Assembly (NCBI RefSeq): GCF_018966525.1
Contig: NZ_CP076607.1
Span: 2,232,001 to 2,296,000 of the forward strand
Reading direction: 5' to 3'
From: Paenibacillus sophorae
GTDB taxonomy: Bacteria > Bacillota > Bacilli > Paenibacillales > Paenibacillaceae
DNA: 64,000 bases
The position numbers and the translations under genes are program-made. This document shows, one piece after another, positions 15,800 through 24,063 of this stretch. How positions within the stretch are numbered: the stretch's first letter is position 1; each line of letters starts with the position of its first letter. A model generated the notes under the pieces. The model was not told the DNA's origin and did no database searches. It worked only from the letters and a program-made list of their open reading frames with translations.

Positions 15800-18094
15800 A
15801 TGTCGATTGGCGCAAGTCTGAAACGGCTGGAGGATTACAATCTCTTAACGGGAAGAGGACAATATGTCGGAGATCTGCAATTTCCGGATCAATGCGAAGC
15901 CGTGATCATCCGATCTCCGCATGCGCATGCGATCATCCGCTCCATCGATGTGGAAGAAGCCAGGCGTTTTGACGGGGTGCTCCTGATTCTCACGGCATCC
16001 GACCTGCCGGGCGACCTGCGGCCGATTCCGATGCGGCTGTCTCCGGACCCGATACTCGAAAAGGCTCTGCAATATCCTTTGGCGAAAGACCGCGTCCGTT
16101 ACGTGGGCGACCCGGTGGCGGTGATTGTCGCGAAGGATCGCTATATGGCCGAGGACGCCGCGGATTTCATCAAGATTGAATATGATGTGCTGCCTCCGGT
16201 GACGGATGCGGTTCAATCGCTACAACCGGATGCGCCGCTCCTTCATCCTGATGCGGGTACAAATGAAGTATATCTGATCTACAGCAAAAAGGGGGATGTG
16301 GCGGAGCGGCTGAAAACGTGCGAGCATGTGCTGAAAGAGGAATTGTACGTGCAGCGCCACTCCGGCATCCCGATGGAAACGAGGGGGCTGCTTGCCCTGT
16401 GCGACGAGGACGAGCGGTTGACGGTATACGGCGCCGCGAAGGTTGTCCATTTCAATCATCAATTGATGGCACGTCTCCTGAACAAGAATAAAGAAGATAT
16501 CCGGTTGGTCGAGACGGATTGCGGCGGCGGCTTCGGGCCCCGAGGCGAGTTCTATCCGGAAGACTACTTGATCCCGTTTGCCGCCATGCGTCTGAAGCGT
16601 CCGGTAAGATGGATCGAGGACCGTCTGGAGCATTTCAAAGCGACGAACCATTCCAGAGAACAGACGCATCAGGTAACGGTCGGCTTTGACGGCGACGGGC
16701 GGATTTATGCGCTTCGGGATGAGATCTTCTTCGATCAGGGCGGTTATATCCGCACGCACGGTACGACCGTGCCGTCTCTGACCCAGGCCATGTTACCGGG
16801 GCCTTATGATTTCAGCGATATTGAAATCGTGACGCATTTGGCATTGACCAACAAGACACCGGTTGGAACGTACCGCGGGCCGGGACGGTTCGAGGGAACG
16901 TTTGTGCGCGAGCGGGTCATCGATATGGTCGCCGCGCATTTGAAGCTGGACCCCACTGTAGTCCGGGAACGGAACTACATTCGCCCCGAACAGATGCCCT
17001 ACACCAACGGGTTGTCCGCTCTCGGACAAATCGTTGAATTTGACAGCGGCAATTATGCCGAGACCCTGGACTGGGCCCGGAAATTCATGGGCTGGGATAG
17101 TTTCCCCGAGAAGCAGGCGAGGGCTAGACAGGAAGGACGTTTTATCGGTCTCGGTTTTGCTTCCTTTGTGGAAAAATCGGGTTTTGGCCCATGGGAATTT
17201 GCCGAGGTGGAGATGCGGCCGGACGGCCGGGTAATCTGCAAAACCGGACTGACTGAAGTCGGTCAGGGGATTACAACGACGCTGGCGCAAATTTGCAGCG
17301 ATCAGCTTGGTATCCCTTATGATCGGATCAGTGTCGTTCACGGCGATACCGACCTTGTGGAGAAGGGCAACGGTTCATTCGCGACCCGCGGAGCGGTTGT
17401 CGGCGGATCGGCCGCCTGGCATGCCGCCGGATTGCTGAAGGAGAAGCTGCTGGAGGTTGCAGCCGGGGAGCTTGCGGTGCCGGTGGACATGCTCGCCCTC
17501 AAGGACGGGAGCGTGGTGTATTCCGAAGCGGGGCAGGTCGTTATGCTTTTGGATGATTTACTGCCTATTTGCTTGGAGCGCGGCATTTCACTGTGTGAGG
17601 AATATACGTTTCATATTGACCATATGACTTACCCGTACGGCTGCCACGCGGCCGAAGTAGAGCTTGATCCAGACACGGGAGCGCTTCATATTTTGAACTA
17701 CTATATTGCATATGATATCGGCAGGGCGATTAATCCGATGCTCGTGGAAGGCCAGCTTGTTGGAGGAATGGCCCAGGGACTGGGAGGGGCCATTTACGAG
17801 GAACTGAAATATGACGAAATCGGACAGCTTGTGTCGGGCAGCTTCATGGATTATCTGATTCCAACCTCGATGGAAGTTCCGGAGGTCCAAACCGAGATTT
17901 TGGAGAACTATCCTTCACCGCTCAATCCGCTCGGAGTCAAAGGCGCGGGAGAGGGCGGAACGGTAGCCGTAGCTCCCGCGATTGCCAATGCCATCGTGAA
18001 CGCGCTGCAGGAATACGCCATTCCGATAACCTCTCTCCCCCTTCGCCCCGAACGCATCCGAGAGGCGCTGAAACAAATGAAGCCGGAGAGGTGA
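15800..18094 (+). CDS. molybdenum hydroxylase large (molybdopterin) subunit 1
   Basis: A 764-residue xanthine-dehydrogenase-family catalytic subunit. Molybdopterin-contact motifs include DCGGGFGPRGEF (about residue 236), GTYRGPGRFEG (about residue 355) and EVGQGITTTLAQI (about residue 490). The catalytic Glu is E718 in VKGAGEGG. It lacks the CO-dehydrogenase loop with Cys (AYRCSFR is replaced by TYRGPGR), so it should hydroxylate an organic ring or aldehyde rather than CO. It follows the FeS gene with a one-base gap and ends overlapping the GH3 gene's possible GTG. Needs molybdenum cofactor; no cofactor genes lie here. Confidence 0.92.
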   Translation: MSIGASLKRLEDYNLLTGRGQYVGDLQFPDQCEAVIIRSPHAHAIIRSIDVEEARRFDGVLLILTASDLPGDLRPIPMRLSPDPILEKALQYPLAKDRVRYVGDPVAVIVAKDRYMAEDAADFIKIEYDVLPPVTDAVQSLQPDAPLLHPDAGTNEVYLIYSKKGDVAERLKTCEHVLKEELYVQRHSGIPMETRGLLALCDEDERLTVYGAAKVVHFNHQLMARLLNKNKEDIRLVETDCGGGFGPRGEFYPEDYLIPFAAMRLKRPVRWIEDRLEHFKATNHSREQTHQVTVGFDGDGRIYALRDEIFFDQGGYIRTHGTTVPSLTQAMLPGPYDFSDIEIVTHLALTNKTPVGTYRGPGRFEGTFVRERVIDMVAAHLKLDPTVVRERNYIRPEQMPYTNGLSALGQIVEFDSGNYAETLDWARKFMGWDSFPEKQARARQEGRFIGLGFASFVEKSGFGPWEFAEVEMRPDGRVICKTGLTEVGQGITTTLAQICSDQLGIPYDRISVVHGDTDLVEKGNGSFATRGAVVGGSAAWHAAGLLKEKLLEVAAGELAVPVDMLALKDGSVVYSEAGQVVMLLDDLLPICLERGISLCEEYTFHIDHMTYPYGCHAAEVELDPDTGALHILNYYIAYDIGRAINPMLVEGQLVGGMAQGLGGAIYEELKYDEIGQLVSGSFMDYLIPTSMEVPEVQTEILENYPSPLNPLGVKGAGEGGTVAVAPAIANAIVNALQEYAIPITSLPLRPERIREALKQMKPER

Positions 18095-18105
18095 TCTGCA
18101 TCAAG

Positions 18106-20364
18106 ATGAGTACACTGGCGGAAACTTGGCTTGGACAACTAACGTTGGACGAGAAAATCGGTTTGTGCGCGGGAGAAGATTTGTGGAGAACGAGAGCCGT
18201 TGATCGGCTTGGCATACCATCGCTCAGCATGAATGATGGCCCTCATGGAGTGAGGAAGGAACAGGACGGCACGCTGCTTGGCCTCAGCAAGCCGGCCACC
18301 TGTTTCCCGACTTCGTCCGGACTGGCCTCTTCCTGGGATATCGAGCTTATGGAACAGATCGGCGTGAATCTGGGACAGGAATGCAGGCAGCTGGACGTTC
18401 AAATCTTGCTGGGACCCGGCATTAACATGAAGCGCTCGCCTCTATGCGGCCGGAATTTTGAATACTATTCGGAAGACCCCTTCCTTGCGGGGGAAATGGC
18501 CGCGGCGTTCATCAGAGGGGTTCAGAGCCGGAACATCGGCACGTCGCTCAAGCATTTTGCCTGCTACAATACCGAATTCGAGCGGATGACGATCAGTTCC
18601 GAAGTGGATGAACGCGCGATGAGGGAGATTTATTTGGCTGCCTTTGAGCGTGTGGTCAAGAAAGCCGAGCCTTGGTCGATTATGAGCTCCTACAATAAAG
18701 TAAACGGAACCTACGCTTCGGAGAACCGGTTCTTGCTGACGGATATTCTTCGGGGCGAATGGAAATTCAGCGGGTTCGTCATGTCTGACTGGCTGGCGGT
18801 TAATGACCGGGTAAAAGCTCTTCAGGCCGGACTCGACTTGGAGATGCCAGGGCCTGCCCTATCGAATGGTATGAAGCTCAAAGAAGCCTGGCAGTCGGGC
18901 GAGCTTGCCGAGGAAACACTGGATCGGGCGGTTCTGAATGTGCTGTCGGCTGTGGAGAAAAGCCTCGGGAGCGCCGGGTCCGCTCCTGACGATCTTGACT
19001 GGAGCTTTGAGCAAGCCCACCGGCTTGCCCGGACAGCGGCGGAAGAGAGCATGGTGCTGCTCAAGAACGACAATCGCCTTCTGCCGCTTGAGCCGTCCAG
19101 GCTGCCTTCAATCGCAATTATCGGGAGAAATGCGAAGTATCCAATAATTCAGGGCGGAGGCAGTTCCAATATCAATCCGTCCTGTCTGGAAATTCCTTTC
19201 GATGAAATTGGGAAAATGCTGGCCCCCGGTACGCAGGCTTTCTATGCGGATGGCTACGGTGAAGATGGCGAGGTTAACCACGAGCTGATTTCCGAAGCGG
19301 TTCGAGCCGCCCTTCAGGCTGAAGTCGTGCTTCTGTTTGCGGGCAGCACGGAGCTTGAAGGAAACGACCGGGAGAGCATGGATTTGCCCGCCGGACATTC
19401 GGCGCTGCTGAAAGCCGTCGCGTCCGTCCACAAGTCCTGCGTTGTTGTTCTGAACAACGGGTCTGCTGTAGATATGCGCGGGTGGATTGCTGACGCGTCT
19501 GCTGTCCTTGAGGCGTGGCTTCCCGGACAGGCAGGCGGCAGCGCCATGGCGCGTCTGTTGTTTGGGGCGGTGAATCCTTCCGGTAAACTGGCGGAGACGT
19601 TCCCGATGAAGCTGTCCGATAATCCGTCTTATCTGAATTTCCCCGGAGATAGTGGCAAGACGGTGTATGGCGAAGGCTTATTTATCGGATACCGTTACTA
19701 TGACCGCAAGGAAATACAGCCTCTTTTCCCGTTCGGATACGGCTTGTCCTACACGAGCTTTGACTATACGGATCTTGAGGTCGCCCGGAAACCGAATGAA
19801 GGCGACTTCGTCGTATCGGTCAGGGTAACCAATACAGGGAGCAGACACGGTAAAGAAATTGTCCAGTTGTACGTCACAGACCCGGACTGCGAGCTGGTTC
19901 GCCCGGACCGGGAATTGAAAGGATTTGCGAAGGTCGAACTCGCGCCAGGCGAAACGCAGACCGTCACGCTGCAATTGGAGAAGCGCGACTTTTCTTATTA
20001 TCATCCGGCTTCAGGAAGCTGGACGGCCGACAGTGGAGACTTTGTTCTGTCTATCGGCGCTTCTTCGCGAGACATTCGCTTGTCCACGCGCCTGCATATT
20101 GAATTCGCCGGTAAGACCGAAATAACGCTTGACTCAAACAGCCTGCTGAAGCAATGGCTTGCGACTGAGCAAGGCTTGCAGGCTGTCCGCTACTTGGCTG
20201 AGCATGTTGCGGAAGATGAGAACCTGAAAGAGACGATTCTGGCCGGAAAGCTGAGAGGCTTTTTCCTGGAGATGCCATTGTGGAGATTTATCAAGCTCCT
20301 GTCCAAGGACGGAACGGCGAAGCGCTGGTCCGGCCGGATGATGGAAGAGCTATTCGGTCTATAG
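18106..20364 (+). CDS. GH3-family beta-glycosidase
   Basis: A glycoside hydrolase family 3 enzyme of about 752 residues. The (beta/alpha)8 domain has KHFACYNTE and the nucleophile Asp228 in VMSDWLAV. The alpha/beta sandwich domain carries the Glu candidates in ELEGNDRESMDLP (about residues 416-423). A fibronectin-III-like domain (SVRVTNTGSRHGKEIVQLYV) is near the end. No signal peptide, so it acts in the cytoplasm. The start is either ATG 18106 or GTG 18091; the GTG overlaps the previous stop. It lies between two molybdopterin subunit genes, a very unusual place, suggesting release of the aglycone those enzymes oxidise. Confidence 0.92.
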   Translation: MSTLAETWLGQLTLDEKIGLCAGEDLWRTRAVDRLGIPSLSMNDGPHGVRKEQDGTLLGLSKPATCFPTSSGLASSWDIELMEQIGVNLGQECRQLDVQILLGPGINMKRSPLCGRNFEYYSEDPFLAGEMAAAFIRGVQSRNIGTSLKHFACYNTEFERMTISSEVDERAMREIYLAAFERVVKKAEPWSIMSSYNKVNGTYASENRFLLTDILRGEWKFSGFVMSDWLAVNDRVKALQAGLDLEMPGPALSNGMKLKEAWQSGELAEETLDRAVLNVLSAVEKSLGSAGSAPDDLDWSFEQAHRLARTAAEESMVLLKNDNRLLPLEPSRLPSIAIIGRNAKYPIIQGGGSSNINPSCLEIPFDEIGKMLAPGTQAFYADGYGEDGEVNHELISEAVRAALQAEVVLLFAGSTELEGNDRESMDLPAGHSALLKAVASVHKSCVVVLNNGSAVDMRGWIADASAVLEAWLPGQAGGSAMARLLFGAVNPSGKLAETFPMKLSDNPSYLNFPGDSGKTVYGEGLFIGYRYYDRKEIQPLFPFGYGLSYTSFDYTDLEVARKPNEGDFVVSVRVTNTGSRHGKEIVQLYVTDPDCELVRPDRELKGFAKVELAPGETQTVTLQLEKRDFSYYHPASGSWTADSGDFVLSIGASSRDIRLSTRLHIEFAGKTEITLDSNSLLKQWLATEQGLQAVRYLAEHVAEDENLKETILAGKLRGFFLEMPLWRFIKLLSKDGTAKRWSGRMMEELFGL

Positions 20365-20381
20365 ACTGTGGAGGTGAAGGT

Positions 20382-22724
20382 ATGAAGTATATAGGTCAGC
20401 CCATGAAACGGAAAATTGATCCGCGATTGACGAGGGGACAGGGACGATATATCGCCGATATTCACATGGACGGAGCTCTGAGCGCGGCTTTTCTGCGCAG
20501 CACGCACGCACATGCCAATATTACGGAAATTGACCTGGAGCAGGCGAGAAAACTGCCGGGCGTGGTAGCGGTATTCGGCCCCGATGAGGCGGCGGAGCTC
20601 CCTTGCTTGCCTGTTGTGTTTCCCAATCCCAATTTGATATCCGTTACCCAGCGGCCGCTTGACAGAACCGTTCACCATGTAGGCGAGCCGGTTGCCATGG
20701 TAATCGCAACCTCCAGATATATAGCCGAAGACGCAGTCGACCTGATCAAAATCAAATATGAGAAGCTCCCTGCCGTTTCCTTTCTGGAAGACGCCGCGCG
20801 TCCCGGAGCGCCGCTGGCCCATCGGCATATGGAATCCAATGTGGCGATGAGCATCAGTCAGTCGATCGGCAACGCCCATGAGAGAATGAAGGAGGCCGAT
20901 GTCGTCGTCAGCCACCGGTTTGAAATCGGCCGGGTGAGCTGTCTGCCGATTGAGACGCGCGGACTGCTCGCGAAGTGGAGCCATCACCAGCCGGAACCTA
21001 TGCTGGAAGTGTATGCCGCGACGCAGAGCCAGCATGAAATGCGCAAAATTCTGTCGGAAACGTTCCGGATCTCGGAACATCAAGTTCGGGTCATTGCCCC
21101 GGATGTCGGAGGCGCTTTTGGCGCCAAGGCTCCGTTCTACGTGGAGGACATGCTTGTTCCCTGGGCGTCGCTTCAGGTGGGCGCGCCGGTAAGCTGGATC
21201 GAAGACCGGATGGAGCATATGATGAGCTGCATTCATGAGCGCGAACAGATTCATGAGGCTACGCTCGGCGTAACCCGGGAAGGCAAGATTGTGGCGGTAA
21301 TCGATAAAGGTCTGGCGAGCACGGGTGCATACGTGCCCTGGGGCGTTATCGTTCCCATCATTACATCTTCATTAATCCCCGGCCCGTACCGCGTGACCGA
21401 CTATGCCTGCGATATCGACGTCTTCTATACGAATACGGTCCCCCTCGCGCCATACCGGGGAGCCGGAAGACCGCAGGCGGCCATGATTCTGAACCGGTTG
21501 CTGGATGAGGCGGCCCATGAACTGAATATGGACCCGCTTGAAATTAAACGCCGTAATCTGATTCAGGCGGATGAATTTCCTTACCGCACCGGTCTTTTAT
21601 CCAGAGACGGAAAGCCCCAGATTTACGATAGCGGCAATTTTCCCAAGCTTGTGGAAACCGTTAAGTCGGAAGGGGAGTACGCGCATTGGCGCCAGCTTCA
21701 GGAAGAGTACCGGAAGCAGGGCAGAAATGTCGGAATCGGCACGGTCGTCTGTATCGAGAACACCGGCTTCGGCAATTATGAAGGGGCGACTGTCCGCGTG
21801 GAGGATACGGGCGAAGTGACGGTGTTTACAGGCGCCGCGACCCAGGGGCAGGGACATGAAACGTCTCTAGCCCAGGTTGCGGCTGAAGTGCTGGATGTCC
21901 CGCTTGAGAAGGTGATCGTCCGGGAAGGCGACACAAGCCTCTTTCCTTATGGTACCGGTACATTCGCCAGCAGGATTGCGACCATTGCGGGCAACGCGGT
22001 GTACAAGGCTGCCCAGAAAGTCAAGCAGCATGCGCTCCGGCTCGCTGCGCATGAGCTGGATGTTCCGGAAAGCGCACTGGAGTTGGCCGGAGGATATGTC
22101 CGCAAAAAAGACGAGCCCGGTATGCACATTTCACTGGGAGCCTTGTCCCATGCGGCGAAGGGAGGCGCTCCAGGTAAAACCTACGATCTTCCAACCGATC
22201 CGATGCTGGAGGCAACCGATTATTTTGCTCCCGAAGGTGCAGCCATTACGTCGATGTCCGATATGGCCGTCGTCGAGGTGGAGCCCGAGACGCTGCAAAT
22301 CAAGATTTTGCATTACTTATCGGTCCACGACAGCGGCAAGCTGCTTAATCCGCTGATTGTAACCGGGCAGTATCAGGGCGGCATATCGAACGGAATCGGC
22401 AACGCCTTGTATGAAGAAATTGTCTACGACCGGGAAGGGCAGCTTCTTACGAGCAGCCTGATGGATTACCTTGTCCCTTCTTCCACGGAAATTCCGGAAA
22501 TGACGATTCATCATATTGAAACGCCATCTCCGCTGAATCCGCTTGGCGTCAAAGGAGCGGGCGAAAGCGGGTCGATACCGGTTCTCGCCGTCATCCAGTC
22601 GGCCGTTCAGGATGCGCTGCGGCACACCGGCGTCAAAATTCATAAAATTCCTGTTAAGCCTTTGTATCTGAAGGAGCAACTGAGCAAAGCGGCGTTAGAA
22701 GAAGACGAAGTTGCGATTCAATAA
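20382..22724 (+). CDS. molybdenum hydroxylase large (molybdopterin) subunit 2
   Basis: A second xanthine-dehydrogenase-family catalytic subunit of 780 residues, clearly diverged from the one at 15800. Motifs: DVGGAFGAKAPFYVEDM, APYRGAGRPQA, TQGQGHETSLAQV and catalytic Glu728 in VKGAGESG. The start is ATG 20382 with GGAGGTGA at 20370; the longer frame from 20280 reads into the GH3 gene. No FeS or FAD subunit gene follows, so it probably shares those at 14390-15798 and acts on a second substrate or on the first enzyme's product. Confidence 0.92.
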   Translation: MKYIGQPMKRKIDPRLTRGQGRYIADIHMDGALSAAFLRSTHAHANITEIDLEQARKLPGVVAVFGPDEAAELPCLPVVFPNPNLISVTQRPLDRTVHHVGEPVAMVIATSRYIAEDAVDLIKIKYEKLPAVSFLEDAARPGAPLAHRHMESNVAMSISQSIGNAHERMKEADVVVSHRFEIGRVSCLPIETRGLLAKWSHHQPEPMLEVYAATQSQHEMRKILSETFRISEHQVRVIAPDVGGAFGAKAPFYVEDMLVPWASLQVGAPVSWIEDRMEHMMSCIHEREQIHEATLGVTREGKIVAVIDKGLASTGAYVPWGVIVPIITSSLIPGPYRVTDYACDIDVFYTNTVPLAPYRGAGRPQAAMILNRLLDEAAHELNMDPLEIKRRNLIQADEFPYRTGLLSRDGKPQIYDSGNFPKLVETVKSEGEYAHWRQLQEEYRKQGRNVGIGTVVCIENTGFGNYEGATVRVEDTGEVTVFTGAATQGQGHETSLAQVAAEVLDVPLEKVIVREGDTSLFPYGTGTFASRIATIAGNAVYKAAQKVKQHALRLAAHELDVPESALELAGGYVRKKDEPGMHISLGALSHAAKGGAPGKTYDLPTDPMLEATDYFAPEGAAITSMSDMAVVEVEPETLQIKILHYLSVHDSGKLLNPLIVTGQYQGGISNGIGNALYEEIVYDREGQLLTSSLMDYLVPSSTEIPEMTIHHIETPSPLNPLGVKGAGESGSIPVLAVIQSAVQDALRHTGVKIHKIPVKPLYLKEQLSKAALEEDEVAIQ

Positions 22725-22781
22725 TAGTCAAGCTTCCGCAAGCGTGAAATGAGCCGGGCAATTGAAATACCCGAATTCATA

Positions 22782-22819
22782 AAACAGCAAGCTTCCGTGC
22801 CGCCGGAAGCTTGCTGTTT
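22782..22819. terminator. bidirectional terminator after the hydroxylase cluster
   Basis: AACAGCAAGCTTCCG and CGGAAGCTTGCTGTT pair perfectly over 15 bp around a short loop, with A-rich and T-rich flanks. It separates the rightward cluster from the leftward LacI gene. Confidence 0.85.
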
Positions 22820-22857
22820 GGCCGATTGGGGATAGTCCAGAGTTGTTTCCGCATGTC

Positions 22858-23853
22858 TCACTTCGTGCTTTCGCGAATCGCCAGATAATGCGTTACATTG
22901 GAATGCTGCGGGATATCTGAAGCCCCCTTAATCATTTTGATCAGGCTGCGGGTAGCCGTCATGCCGATTTCCGTTGCGGAATACTCCACCGTAGAGAGCT
23001 TGGGACGGAAGATGGACGACAGATAACTGCCGTCAAAGCCGAATATAGCTACGTCCTCCGGAATTCGCATTCCTTGATCCAATACATAATTCATCGCCCC
23101 GATCGCCATCCAGTCCGTTGAGCAGAATACCGCGGTTGGCATTTCGCCGGTTTCCACCAGTTTGCGCATAGCGTTCATCCCGTCATCCACGGACAGCTCG
23201 CTCTTCACAACCCAGTCCTTCCGGACCGGAAGTCCCGCATCGTTCATCGCCTGGCAAAATCCTTGGTAACGGTCGTTTCCAATCCCCGAATCGCCTATTC
23301 CCCGGATCATGGCTATGCGGCGGTGTCCTTTTTGAATGAGATGGGTCACGGCTTCGTATGAGGCGGTAATATTATCCACATGGACGGAAGGAATGGATGG
23401 AATATTAGAAATTTGGCCGATCACGACGCAGGGGATGCCCGCCGCTTCAATCGTTTTAACATGCCTTCTTTCCAGCATGGACCCGACAAAAATAATCCCC
23501 TTCGACTCGATGCTCCCGAATCTTTTCAAATGATCCAGCTCGCTTTCAAGCGTTCCGTCCGTCAGCCCGATGAGCAGCTCGAACCCGTACAGCCTGGAGA
23601 CCGACTCGATGCCCGCCACCATATCGTTAAGCACAGTCTGGCTGAATTGGGGGGCAATGACTCCAATCAATGCGGAATCGGTCTTGGTGCCATCGCCCGC
23701 GGGAGTGCCGGAACGGTATTGGGTCTGCTTGATGGCTTCCATTACTCTCATCCGGACATCCTCGTTCACCGGCTTGCTGTTATTAATGACTCTGGAGACG
23801 GTTGAGATGGAAACTCCGGCCATTTTGGCAATATCATTAATCGTTACCTTCAT
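22858..23853 (-). CDS. LacI-family transcriptional regulator
   Basis: A regulator of about 331 residues. The N-terminal LacI helix-turn-helix reads MKVTINDIAKMAGVSISTVSRVINNSK, followed by a periplasmic-binding-protein-like sugar domain ending DVAIFGFDGSYLSSIFRPKLSTV. The Met at 23853 gives the family-typical N-terminus; the frame extends 25 residues upstream without a family match. It diverges from the GH13 gene at 24064. Two palindromes of the form GGAAAAWWTTTTCC lie in the intergenic region, so it most likely represses both itself and the glucosidase. Confidence 0.92.
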   Translation of the reverse strand: MKVTINDIAKMAGVSISTVSRVINNSKPVNEDVRMRVMEAIKQTQYRSGTPAGDGTKTDSALIGVIAPQFSQTVLNDMVAGIESVSRLYGFELLIGLTDGTLESELDHLKRFGSIESKGIIFVGSMLERRHVKTIEAAGIPCVVIGQISNIPSIPSVHVDNITASYEAVTHLIQKGHRRIAMIRGIGDSGIGNDRYQGFCQAMNDAGLPVRKDWVVKSELSVDDGMNAMRKLVETGEMPTAVFCSTDWMAIGAMNYVLDQGMRIPEDVAIFGFDGSYLSSIFRPKLSTVEYSATEIGMTATRSLIKMIKGASDIPQHSNVTHYLAIRESTK

Positions 23854-23893
23854 CTTAGCACCACAACTCCGAACAATAAGATACCCCATAACG

Positions 23894-23907
23894 GGAAAAT
23901 ATTTTCC
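23894..23907. promoter_or_regulatory. LacI-type operator, regulator side
   Basis: GGAAAATATTTTCC is a perfect 14-bp palindrome, 40 bp upstream of the LacI start. It is nearly identical to the palindrome at 24022-24035. Confidence 0.65.
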
Positions 23908-23984
23908 TAAAAAGGCTGCATGAATCAATAATTACTATCTTTAATTAGTATCATAACACGGCCACATCATATTTCCAATTGGAC

Positions 23985-24014
23985 TTGACCGGGAAAAATG
24001 ATTCGTTTTATACT
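23985..24014 (+). promoter_or_regulatory. promoter of the GH13 gene
   Basis: TTGACC (23985-23990) and TATACT (24009-24014) are 18 bp apart. The operator starting at 24021 covers the expected transcription start, so a bound repressor would block initiation. Confidence 0.6.
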
Positions 24015-24020
24015 CCATAT

Positions 24021-24036
24021 AGGAAAAATTTTTCCT
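24021..24036. promoter_or_regulatory. LacI-type operator, GH13 side
   Basis: AGGAAAAATTTTTCCT is a perfect 16-bp palindrome immediately downstream of the -10 box. It shares GGAAAA-(2)-TTTTCC with the site at 23894. Confidence 0.65.
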
Positions 24037-24063
24037 TAAAGCAGGTTGGAGGAGCTGACAGCA

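Noticed and set aside
15800..18094. Carbon monoxide dehydrogenase (CoxL) identity for the first large subunit
   Set aside because: The Cys-containing active-site loop of true CoxL (AYRCSFR) is replaced by TYRGPGR, so carbon monoxide oxidation is not supported.
20280..20381. N-terminal extension of the second molybdopterin subunit
   Set aside because: This part reads inside the GH3 gene and has no family match; GGAGGTGA at 20370 points to ATG 20382.
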